This document shows positions 1-5,502 of a stretch of 5,751 nt of DNA, one piece after another. The stretch is taken from NCBI GenBank assembly GCA_012523535.1, contig JAAYII010000379.1, forward strand, positions 1 to 5,751, written 5' to 3'. How positions within the stretch are numbered: position 1 is the first letter of the stretch; every line of letters begins with the position of its first letter. The notes under the pieces were generated by a model, which saw nothing but the letters and a program-made list of their open reading frames with translations, did no database searches and had not been told where the DNA came from. Made by a program: the position numbers and the translations under genes. The stretch comes from Peptococcaceae bacterium (GTDB taxonomy: Bacteria; Bacillota; Desulfitobacteriia; Desulfitobacteriales; Syntrophobotulaceae).

Positions 1-1
1 A

Positions 2-223
2 TCTGAACCTATAGGAGCATTAATCGGCATGCTTATACTCTATCGGTTTTTAAATGATGTGGTTTTCGGAGTACTTTTTGCGAGTGTAGCTGGTATTATG
101 GTCTTTATTTCCCTGGATGAATTATTGCCAATGGCCAGGGAATACGGAAAAGCACATTTGGCCATTTATGGTTTGATTGCGGGCATGATGGTTATGGCGC
201 TCAGTTTGCTGCTGTTTATTTAA
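2..223 (+). CDS. zupT: ZIP-family zinc/divalent metal transporter, C-terminal fragment
   Basis: This is the last 73 codons of a ZupT-like transporter, which imports zinc and other divalent cations across the cytoplasmic membrane; the 5' part lies outside the window. The frame is already open at base 2 with Ser-Glu-Pro-Ile-Gly-Ala, matching the SEPLGA-type segment that precedes the penultimate helix in ZupT proteins. It continues through a hydrophobic helix into AGIMVFISLDELLPMAREYG, the very characteristic ZupT motif before the last helix. The final helix (AIYGLIAGMMVMALSLLLFI) runs to the TAA at 221-223, as is normal for the family. The ATG at 29 is an internal methionine, not the start. The histidine-rich loop and the metal-binding helices 4 and 5 are not visible, so metal specificity cannot be judged. 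Family assignment is secure from the motif; the exact symbol is slightly less so. Confidence 0.88.
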   Translation, partial: SEPIGALIGMLILYRFLNDVVFGVLFASVAGIMVFISLDELLPMAREYGKAHLAIYGLIAGMMVMALSLLLFI

Positions 224-255
224 TGCAAGAAACTAATTAAGAAGGGGATGAACTT

Positions 256-267
256 TTTCACGTGAAA
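256..267. repeat. 12-bp perfect palindrome between convergent genes
   Basis: TTTCACGTGAAA is a perfect inverted repeat in the 53-bp gap between the zupT stop and the stop of the convergent deacetylase gene. As RNA it could form a stem of about six pairs with an ACGT loop, including one wobble pair. No run of T follows it on either strand, so it is not a textbook intrinsic terminator. It could be a weak bidirectional terminator, a protein-binding site, or chance. Confidence 0.4.
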
Positions 268-276
268 GAAATAAAG

Positions 277-1542
277 CTAATTGCCAATTTTGTCATTGGG
301 TTTACCGTATTTTTCAAGTAGGGCTTTTTTGGTGATCCAGACAATTTTAGGTTTGTAGCCAAGGCTTTCAGTATTTCTTCTTTTGCCGGAAGGATGATAA
401 ATCTGCATAATTATTTTTTGCAGCCAGCCGATTAACCGGCCGCCGCGATTGGGGTATTCTTGAACATTGAAGCCGAAAGGCTCCACACCACGGTTTATCA
501 GGGTGACCCCTAGATAAACCTTAATATTTTGATGCTCGGGGTGGGTGGAAATATAATTGATTAAACCCGGAAAGGAACGGCGTGCCAGTTTTATGGCTCG
601 GATGCTTGTTTTTTGTGAATCAGTACCCACGGTTTGAAAGCGGATATTATCAAAATGAATTTCACCAACAAGATCTCCTTTTGTAGCTACGACTTTGTCT
701 TCTTCGATCAAATCCGGACCTTTATAGCGGGTTAAACATAGGCGGAACAAGTTGTTGTCGTCTATTCTTTTAATATGGTGAATTTTGGCATAAAGGTGTT
801 CCCATTTTTCCCAGATCCGAAAAATGAGCTTTCGCTGCCAAGACCAGTCAGGAAAAGATAAAGGTACAATGGGAAGTTTGCGGTCATTTCTGATGCGGGT
901 ACATAATTCATCAAGACAGGCCAAAGTATTTTCGGGAGCTCCTGGGTCGCCGCCGCTATCATGAAGCAAGACAATGGTACCTTCTTGGACACGCTTAACT
1001 ATTCTGTCCGCTATCCGGTGAGGGTGCCTTTTTGCTTGCCAGTCAAAACCATGGGCATTCCAAACTACTATTTTTTTTTGTTTTCTCAAACTCCAAATGT
1101 ATAAAGATAAAGTGCATCCACCCCATGGAGGCCTGATATATTCAGGTTCCTTTCCGGTTATATTTTTAATGCTCTCTATTCCTTTATTCCATAGTTTACA
1201 AGTTGTCCAAGGTGAAAGCAGCCAAGCGTGGCGGTGAATGTAATTGTGACAGCCGACAAGATGGCCCTGGTCGATGATTTGCCTTACGATGTCGGGATAT
1301 TTTTCCGCCTTTTCTCCGACCAGGAAAAAACAAGCTTTAATATTTTGGCGGGCGAGGATTTCCAATAGACGCGGTGTGTAACGGGGATCGGGACCGTCGT
1401 CAAAAGTAAAGCAAACGCCAGGAGAATACTGGCGTTTGCAAGAACCAATCCCCAAAAAATGAAGAAATAATTCCGGTAAGAGAAAATAGATACATATTAT
1501 GAGAATCAAAAACAAAAAAATATATAATAGGGCGGTAGTCAT
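277..1542 (-). CDS. Membrane-anchored polysaccharide deacetylase (NodB domain) with YkoP-like C-terminal domain
   Basis: Predicted metal-dependent carbohydrate esterase (CE4/NodB fold) that removes N-acetyl groups from an amino sugar. Residues 4-30 are strongly hydrophobic and act as a membrane anchor; no signal-peptidase site is obvious. The NodB domain spans about 40-230. Motif 1 is TFDDGPD (46-52), with Asp48 as likely catalytic base and Asp49 as metal ligand. Motif 2 is H99-x3-H103 (metal ligands). Motif 3 is RPPWG (137-141). Motif 4 keeps Asp167-Trp168, but the earlier Asp of DxxDW is His164. Motif 5 is LLHD (192-195), with His194 as likely acid. Residues about 240-415 resemble the YkoP-like domain (FRLCLTRYKGPD, GDLVGEIHFDN, LGVTLINRG, YHPSG), whose function is unknown to me. 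The length of about 420 aa fits other deacetylase-YkoP fusions I recall. The ATG follows an AAGGAG 12 nt upstream, which overlaps the stop codon of the preceding gene, so the two are probably co-transcribed and translationally coupled. Substrate is unknown; a glycolipid is the contextual guess. Confidence 0.9.
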   Translation of the reverse strand: MTTALLYIFLFLILIICIYFLLPELFLHFLGIGSCKRQYSPGVCFTFDDGPDPRYTPRLLEILARQNIKACFFLVGEKAEKYPDIVRQIIDQGHLVGCHNYIHRHAWLLSPWTTCKLWNKGIESIKNITGKEPEYIRPPWGGCTLSLYIWSLRKQKKIVVWNAHGFDWQAKRHPHRIADRIVKRVQEGTIVLLHDSGGDPGAPENTLACLDELCTRIRNDRKLPIVPLSFPDWSWQRKLIFRIWEKWEHLYAKIHHIKRIDDNNLFRLCLTRYKGPDLIEEDKVVATKGDLVGEIHFDNIRFQTVGTDSQKTSIRAIKLARRSFPGLINYISTHPEHQNIKVYLGVTLINRGVEPFGFNVQEYPNRGGRLIGWLQKIIMQIYHPSGKRRNTESLGYKPKIVWITKKALLEKYGKPNDKIGN

Positions 1543-1554
1543 TTTGTCATCATT

Positions 1555-1561
1555 CTCCTTA
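1555..1561 (-). promoter_or_regulatory. Ribosome binding site of the deacetylase, overlapping the upstream stop codon
   Basis: Read on the minus strand, TAAGGAG contains both the TAA stop of the glycosyltransferase gene and an AAGGAG Shine-Dalgarno. The spacing to the ATG (1542-1540) is 12 nt, slightly long. Two ATGs closer to the site are out of frame and reach a stop within a few codons. The arrangement suggests translational coupling of the two genes. Confidence 0.7.
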
Positions 1562-2707
1562 GCTGGTACTGCTGGAAAAGGATAAATTCTCCGAAAAATG
1601 TTTGGAACACTCCGGCAGTTGTATTATTATTTCCATAGTTTTCTGCCAGGCGGGACATTCAATTTGCTCATAGTAAGCTTTAACTCGATTATACCATCTG
1701 ATTTGTTCCTGGCTATCATTGAAAAATCTATCAAGCTGACGGGCAACGGATGTCTTGGGATCCAAAAGGTATATAAGCTTTTTAGACAGCAAGTATTGCT
1801 TGTTAATCTCTTCTTGTCCCGGCAGGCAGGAATGAGTAAAGATGGGAAGCCTTTTATAAAGCGCTTCGCTTAAAGTTACGCCTCCTGGTTTGGTTATTAT
1901 GGCGTGAGCCTGGTTATACAAGTTATTCATGGTTTCACGGGAAGAAATAAAGGAGAGGGGTTTAACATTCTTCTTGTTTAAGGAAACGATTTCTTTGTAA
2001 AGTTTATTATTCTGGCCGCAGAGAATGGAATAGAAATAATTATCGTCCTCATCCAAACTGGCTATCAGGCTTTCTAAATCACCTAAACCCCCGCTGCCAC
2101 CCGATATCAATATGTTGTATGGGGGATGTGGCGGAAAAAAGTCTCTCGGTTGGAAACATTCATCAATAGGGATGCCGGTTACAAAAATTTTGGAGCTGTT
2201 GATTTTGTGACTATTAATCAGTTCGAAGCGAATCTCTTGATTGGGCACAAAATGGTAATCTATTTTTTCCAGGCCCCACAATTTATTAATGAAAAAATCG
2301 GTATAGACATTAATAACCGGGGGAGTGTGGATCCCGGAGCAACGCAGTCTGTTGATAAGAAAGGAAGGTAAAGCCTGGGTACAAACTATTAAATCAGGCT
2401 TTTCTTGATTAATAAGCATTTTCATTTTATCTAGAAATTTGGCTTCAAACAAATTAAAGTGCTTGGAAGATTTAGATGGGTAAACAAACTTCCGGTAAAG
2501 TAATTCAAAGGATTGAGGGGCATGGTCAATCCAAGTTAGGTAAGTTATACGAAATGCTTTTTCCAAAAGTTTATCGGCATAGCTGAAGAAATCAATTTTC
2601 CGGCATTCAATATTTGCAATTCTCTGCTCAAGAGACCGTATTAAAGCGTCTGCTACGCTGTGGTGGCCGCTGTTCATTTGCAGAAAAGGCAAAAACAATG
2701 CTTTCAA
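1559..2707 (-). CDS. MGDG-synthase/UgtP-like glycosyltransferase (GT28 family)
   Basis: Predicted cytoplasmic, membrane-associated GT-B glycosyltransferase that moves a sugar from a UDP-sugar to a lipid acceptor, related to bacterial diacylglycerol glucosyltransferases, plant MGDG synthase and MurG. The N-terminal MGDG-synthase domain (about 1-170) begins with a short strand followed by the NSGHH signature (12-16). The C-terminal domain (about 195-360) has the glycine-rich loop GGSGGLGD (203-210). It also has the nucleotide-sugar-binding signature TKPGGVTLSEAL (272-283) and PGQEEIN (296-302). At 382 aa it is full length; the serine-rich tail after about 370 is dispensable-looking. The start is a TTG at 2707-2705, preceded by an AGAGGG-type site 8 nt upstream. 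An in-frame TGA lies at 2731-2729, and the next ATG (residue 11) would remove the first strand. It resembles B. subtilis YkoN/UgtP by memory, but acceptor and sugar cannot be told from sequence. It is the first gene of a two-gene operon with the deacetylase. Confidence 0.9.
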   Translation of the reverse strand: MKALFLPFLQMNSGHHSVADALIRSLEQRIANIECRKIDFFSYADKLLEKAFRITYLTWIDHAPQSFELLYRKFVYPSKSSKHFNLFEAKFLDKMKMLINQEKPDLIVCTQALPSFLINRLRCSGIHTPPVINVYTDFFINKLWGLEKIDYHFVPNQEIRFELINSHKINSSKIFVTGIPIDECFQPRDFFPPHPPYNILISGGSGGLGDLESLIASLDEDDNYFYSILCGQNNKLYKEIVSLNKKNVKPLSFISSRETMNNLYNQAHAIITKPGGVTLSEALYKRLPIFTHSCLPGQEEINKQYLLSKKLIYLLDPKTSVARQLDRFFNDSQEQIRWYNRVKAYYEQIECPAWQKTMEIIIQLPECSKHFSENLSFSSSTS

Positions 2708-2731
2708 CTTGATTTCCCTCTTTCGAATTCA

Positions 2732-2759
2732 ATAATATTACTTGTCTGTTTTATTGCAG
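2732..2759 (-). promoter_or_regulatory. Candidate sigma-A-type promoter for the glycosyltransferase-deacetylase operon
   Basis: On the minus strand a TATTAT hexamer (2737-2732, 5 of 6 matches to the -10 consensus) is preceded after 16 bp by CTGCAA (2759-2754, only 3 of 6 to the -35 consensus). Transcription would begin near 2725, leaving a short leader that still includes the ribosome binding site. The spacer is very AT-rich, so chance matches are common; this is weak. Confidence 0.25.
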
Positions 2760-2796
2760 TATTCTTGTATAACATAACTCTTGTTTTATAGCATTT

Positions 2797-2844
2797 CTTG
2801 TTTTCACTTAATAAATTCTAAAATATTTATTGCTTAAGAACAAG
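2797..2844. repeat. Imperfect inverted repeat in the divergent spacer
   Basis: CTTGTT (2797-2802) pairs with AACAAG (2839-2844), CTT (2807-2809) with AAG (2836-2838), and AATAAAT (2810-2816) with ATTTATT (2825-2831) around an 8-nt loop. A 4-nt bulge sits on each side. The stem is interrupted and mostly A-T, so stability would be low and chance origin is quite possible. There is no U-tract to make it a terminator. Confidence 0.3.
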
Positions 2845-2895
2845 TGGCTTGGTTTTATAGCTTCCGACCTTACTATATATATTTTAACCATCTAA

Positions 2896-2924
2896 TTGGC
2901 AAATACTTCTCGTTTAGATAAAAA
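2896..2924 (+). promoter_or_regulatory. Candidate promoter for the 192-aa membrane protein gene
   Basis: TTGGCA (2896-2901, 5 of 6 to the -35 consensus) is followed after 17 bp by TAAAAA (2919-2924, 4 of 6 to the -10 consensus). This would give a leader of about 43 nt before the ATG. A perfect TATAAT at 2954-2959 also exists, but it would place the transcript start inside or beyond the ribosome binding site. Low confidence. Confidence 0.22.
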
Positions 2925-2973
2925 GTATAAGGTTAATAATGTTTTATACTAAATATAATCGGGGAGTGTAGGA

Positions 2974-3552
2974 ATGATAAGAAAAAAGAATAAATCAACA
3001 AATTATACCACCATGATTGCTACTATGGCTACTGCGGTATTGGCTATAACCGCCTTAATTACTGTATATATTACCATATCAGCTTGGAAAGAGGAAAGAG
3101 AAGAGAATCGCCCTTATTTTACTTTTCAGGATTCACCGCAGGTTGTTAACCATGAATCACCGGAGTTTGAAATTAAATTTACCAATGTGGGAGAACATCC
3201 TGCAGTGAATCTTTGGAGCAAATCAATTGTAATTAATGCCGATTTGAAAAGTAAACCCCTTGCTATGGACGAATATGCTTTAGTAAATGATATTCCAAAA
3301 AATGCATCGGCAACCCTATTAATTGAATTGGATTCTTTGAAAAAACAAACCGTTCAGGGAACAGTGCCACCAATATTTATTGTTATTGTTTTAAGATATG
3401 AAGATCCTATTATTGATAGACAATTTGAACAAATTCTTTATATTAAATGGAATGGCATGGAAAATGGGGAGTTGTTAGTTACAACTCATGCAGAAGAAGA
3501 TGAAAAACATAGAATCAATGAATATTTCCGAATCAATAAAATCAATTTTTGA
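2974..3552 (+). CDS. Hypothetical single-pass membrane protein
   Basis: I do not recognise a named family. The 192-residue product starts with a basic stretch (Arg3, Lys4, Lys5, Lys7), followed by one hydrophobic segment at about 11-37 with no cleavage-site signature. This fits an N-in anchor with the rest outside the membrane. After a charged linker (KEEREENRP, 39-47), residues 48-170 alternate short predicted beta strands. They carry a TNVGEHPAVNLW segment (70-81) of the N-x-G-x-x-P-A type often seen in small membrane-tethered beta-sandwich proteins. The C-terminal tail (171-192) is polar and charged. The ATG has a GGGGAG site 7 nt upstream, so the start is firm. It is divergent from the glycosyltransferase operon and followed by a weak hairpin before glnS, so it may be transcribed alone. 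The gene looks more AT-rich than the deacetylase gene. It is probably a real gene with role unknown. Confidence 0.75.
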   Translation: MIRKKNKSTNYTTMIATMATAVLAITALITVYITISAWKEEREENRPYFTFQDSPQVVNHESPEFEIKFTNVGEHPAVNLWSKSIVINADLKSKPLAMDEYALVNDIPKNASATLLIELDSLKKQTVQGTVPPIFIVIVLRYEDPIIDRQFEQILYIKWNGMENGELLVTTHAEEDEKHRINEYFRINKINF

Positions 3553-3564
3553 ACAAATATTATA

Positions 3565-3598
3565 AGAAACCGCTTTAATTTGGGGGTTTGCTATTTTT
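3565..3598 (+). terminator. Weak possible intrinsic terminator after the 192-aa gene
   Basis: AGAAACC (3565-3571) can pair with GGTTTgCT (3585-3592) with one bulged G, followed almost directly by a run of five T (3594-3598). The stem is short (seven pairs), the loop is 13 nt, and GC content is low, so it would be an inefficient terminator. Its position between the stop at 3552 and glnS is what makes it plausible. Confidence 0.3.
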
Positions 3599-3615
3599 GT
3601 AAAATCTACTATACT
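3588..3615 (+). promoter_or_regulatory. Candidate glnS promoter
   Basis: TTGCTA (3588-3593, 4 of 6 to the -35 consensus) lies 16 bp before TATACT (3610-3615, 5 of 6 to the -10 consensus). A second, perfect TATAAT occurs at 3627-3632 but lacks a recognisable -35. Either would give an untranslated leader of roughly 90-105 nt before the proposed start at 3728. Confidence 0.3.
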
Positions 3616-3713
3616 AAAATAATGAGTATAATTAAGCCGGAGATAAAGTACCCTTATTTATACCAAAGTATTGATTACTTCTATATATAAAGTGATAAAT
3701 ATAATTTTATGCT

Positions 3714-3719
3714 GGGGGG
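3714..3719 (+). promoter_or_regulatory. Ribosome binding site that decides the glnS start
   Basis: A GGGGGG run can pair with the CCUCC anti-Shine-Dalgarno, using one G-U pair. It sits exactly 8 nt before the ATA codon at 3728. The upstream candidate starts TTG 3671 and GTG 3692 have no comparable site in front of them. Confidence 0.6.
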
Positions 3720-3727
3720 TAACCAAG

Positions 3728-5449
3728 ATAGATACTTCTAATACTTCTTCTAATTTTATTCATAATATAATCCGGGAAGACTTAAAAATGAATAAATACG
3801 GCGGTAGAGTACATACTCGATTTCCGCCTGAACCGAACGGTTACCTGCATATTGGGCATGCCAAATCAATTTGTTTAAACTTTGGAACGGCTGAGGAATT
3901 CGGAGGCTTATGTAATCTTAGATTTGATGATACCAATCCCAGCCAAGAGGACACTGAATTTGTAGAAGCAATTAAAGAGGATATACGTTGGCTTGGCTTT
4001 TCCTGGGGGGACAGGCTTTACTATGCTTCAGACTATTTTGATCAGCTCTATGAATTTGCAGTACAACTAATTAAAAAAGGCAAGGCCTATGTATGTGATT
4101 TAACGCCGGAACAAATAAGAGAATATCGCGGAACACTTACCCAGCCCGGTAAAGAAAGTCCATACCGTAATCGTTCAATAGAAGAAAATCTTGATCTTTT
4201 TGAAAGAATGAAAAATGGCGAATTCCCCAACGGAGCCAAGGTTTTAAGAGCTAAGATTGATATGGCCTCGCCAAATCTTAATATGCGGGATCCAGTAATA
4301 TATAGGATAATGCATGAGCCCCATCACCGTACAGGTAATAAGTGGTGCATTTATCCTATGTATGATTTTGCCCATCCTTTATCCGATGCCATTGAAAATA
4401 TTACCCATTCCATCTGTACTTTAGAATTTGAGGATCACCGGCCTTTATACGATTGGTTTATCGATAATCTGATTACCGGCGATAAACCGAAACAATACGA
4501 ATTTGCACGCTTGAATTTGACTAAAACTGTTACCAGTAAACGAAAATTGCGTAAGTTAGTAGAAAAGGGTTATGTCAGTGGTTGGGACGACCCCCGTATG
4601 CCTACACTGGCTGGATATCGACGCCGTGGCTATACTCCGGAGTCCATTCGCGATTTTTGTAATCGGATTGGAGTGGCCAAGGCCAATAGTACGGTCGATA
4701 TTGCTTTGCTGGAACACTGTCTAAGGGAAGATTTGAACGCTAAAGCACCGAGGGTTATGGCGGTTTTGGACCCGGTGAAAGTTGTTATTACCAATTATCC
4801 GGAAGGACAAACAGAAAAATTGGAAGCCGAGAATAATCCGGAAAATCCCGCCGCCGGACACCGCCAGATTTTATTTTCCCGCAACTTGTTTATTGAACGT
4901 GAGGATTTCATGGAGGATCCTCCCAAAAATTATTTTCGTCTCTCACCCGGTAAAGAGGTAAGGCTTAAGCACGCCTATATCATTAAGTGCGAACAGGTCA
5001 TCAAAGATGAAGAAGGTAAGATTGTTGAAATACACTGCACTTATGATCCTGACACAAAAAGTGGCGGCCCGGCTGCCGGTAGGAAAGTAAAAGGAACTCT
5101 CCATTGGGTATCAGAAGCTGAAGCCATTAATGCCGAAGTACGCCTTTATGATTATTTATTCCTGGACGACGAGCCTGAAGCCAGTACTTATTGCGAGGTT
5201 GAGCTTGAACCGGATCAGGAAGAGGATGAGGATGATTTTTTGAGCAAGTTAAATCCCAATTCCCTAAAAATCCTAAAGAATTGCAAAGTGGAAAGCATCT
5301 TGCGAGACGCCTTACCGGGCAGCAAATTTCAATTTCTACGCCAAGGTTATTTCTGTGCTGACCTCAAGGATCACAGTCCTCAAAATCCGGTATTTAATAG
5401 AATAGTCGGCTTAAAGGACAGTTGGGCGAAAGCTAAACAGAAGAAATAA
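3728..5449 (+). CDS. glnS: Glutaminyl-tRNA synthetase
   Basis: Class I aminoacyl-tRNA synthetase that charges tRNA-Gln with glutamine using ATP in the cytoplasm. Similarity to E. coli GlnRS, recalled from memory, runs end to end. Numbered from 3728: NFIHNIIREDL helix (9-19), VHTRFPPEPNGYLHIGHAK with the HIGH motif at 41-44, and LRFDDTNP (64-71). Then come TPEQIREYRGTLTQPGK (126-142), GNKWCIYPMYDFAH (203-216) and THSICTLEF (226-234). The KMSKS-equivalent TSKRK is at 269-273, where most relatives have MSK, and WDDPRMPT is at 286-293. The beta-barrel anticodon-binding region (about 340-555) ends in PVFNRIVGLKDSWAK. Length is 573 aa against about 554 in E. coli; an acidic insertion near 479-505 explains most of this. 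Start choice: the frame opens after a TAA at 3644-3646. TTG 3671 and GTG 3692 lack a Shine-Dalgarno, and ATG 3788 would delete the conserved N-terminal helix. ATA 3728 has a well-spaced GGGGGG and puts HIGH at the same residue as in E. coli. No T-box is visible. Function is certain; the start is inferred. Confidence 0.96.
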   Translation: MDTSNTSSNFIHNIIREDLKMNKYGGRVHTRFPPEPNGYLHIGHAKSICLNFGTAEEFGGLCNLRFDDTNPSQEDTEFVEAIKEDIRWLGFSWGDRLYYASDYFDQLYEFAVQLIKKGKAYVCDLTPEQIREYRGTLTQPGKESPYRNRSIEENLDLFERMKNGEFPNGAKVLRAKIDMASPNLNMRDPVIYRIMHEPHHRTGNKWCIYPMYDFAHPLSDAIENITHSICTLEFEDHRPLYDWFIDNLITGDKPKQYEFARLNLTKTVTSKRKLRKLVEKGYVSGWDDPRMPTLAGYRRRGYTPESIRDFCNRIGVAKANSTVDIALLEHCLREDLNAKAPRVMAVLDPVKVVITNYPEGQTEKLEAENNPENPAAGHRQILFSRNLFIEREDFMEDPPKNYFRLSPGKEVRLKHAYIIKCEQVIKDEEGKIVEIHCTYDPDTKSGGPAAGRKVKGTLHWVSEAEAINAEVRLYDYLFLDDEPEASTYCEVELEPDQEEDEDDFLSKLNPNSLKILKNCKVESILRDALPGSKFQFLRQGYFCADLKDHSPQNPVFNRIVGLKDSWAKAKQKK

Positions 5450-5502
5450 ACGGGGGATAGAGAATTATAAATCAATAACATTACCTGGGAGCAGTAAAAT
5501 TC

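Noticed and set aside
762..992. Minus-strand 76-codon open frame
   Set aside because: It lies inside the deacetylase gene in another frame on the same strand, has no family resemblance, and the deacetylase motifs occupy the same bases.
1598..1873. Plus-strand 91-codon open frame
   Set aside because: It is antisense to the glycosyltransferase, covering its conserved TKPGG region; no ribosome binding site or recognisable protein.
2126..2371. Plus-strand 81-codon open frame
   Set aside because: It is antisense to the middle of the glycosyltransferase gene, with no recognisable protein features.
2954..2959. Perfect TATAAT as the -10 box of the 192-aa gene
   Set aside because: Transcription would start about 7 nt downstream, at or after the GGGGAG ribosome binding site, and no -35 lies at the right distance.
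3553..3727. T-box riboswitch upstream of glnS
   Set aside because: Firmicute synthetase genes often have one, but the spacer is too short for a usual T-box plus terminator, and the GGGTGGNACCGCG-type box is absent. The GGGGGGTAACC stretch only loosely resembles it and serves better as a ribosome binding site.
3671..3727. N-terminal extension of GlnRS from TTG 3671 or GTG 3692
   Set aside because: Neither codon has a Shine-Dalgarno, and the added residues are hydrophobic and unlike any GlnRS N-terminus I know. The extension would also include the GGGGGG ribosome binding site in coding sequence.
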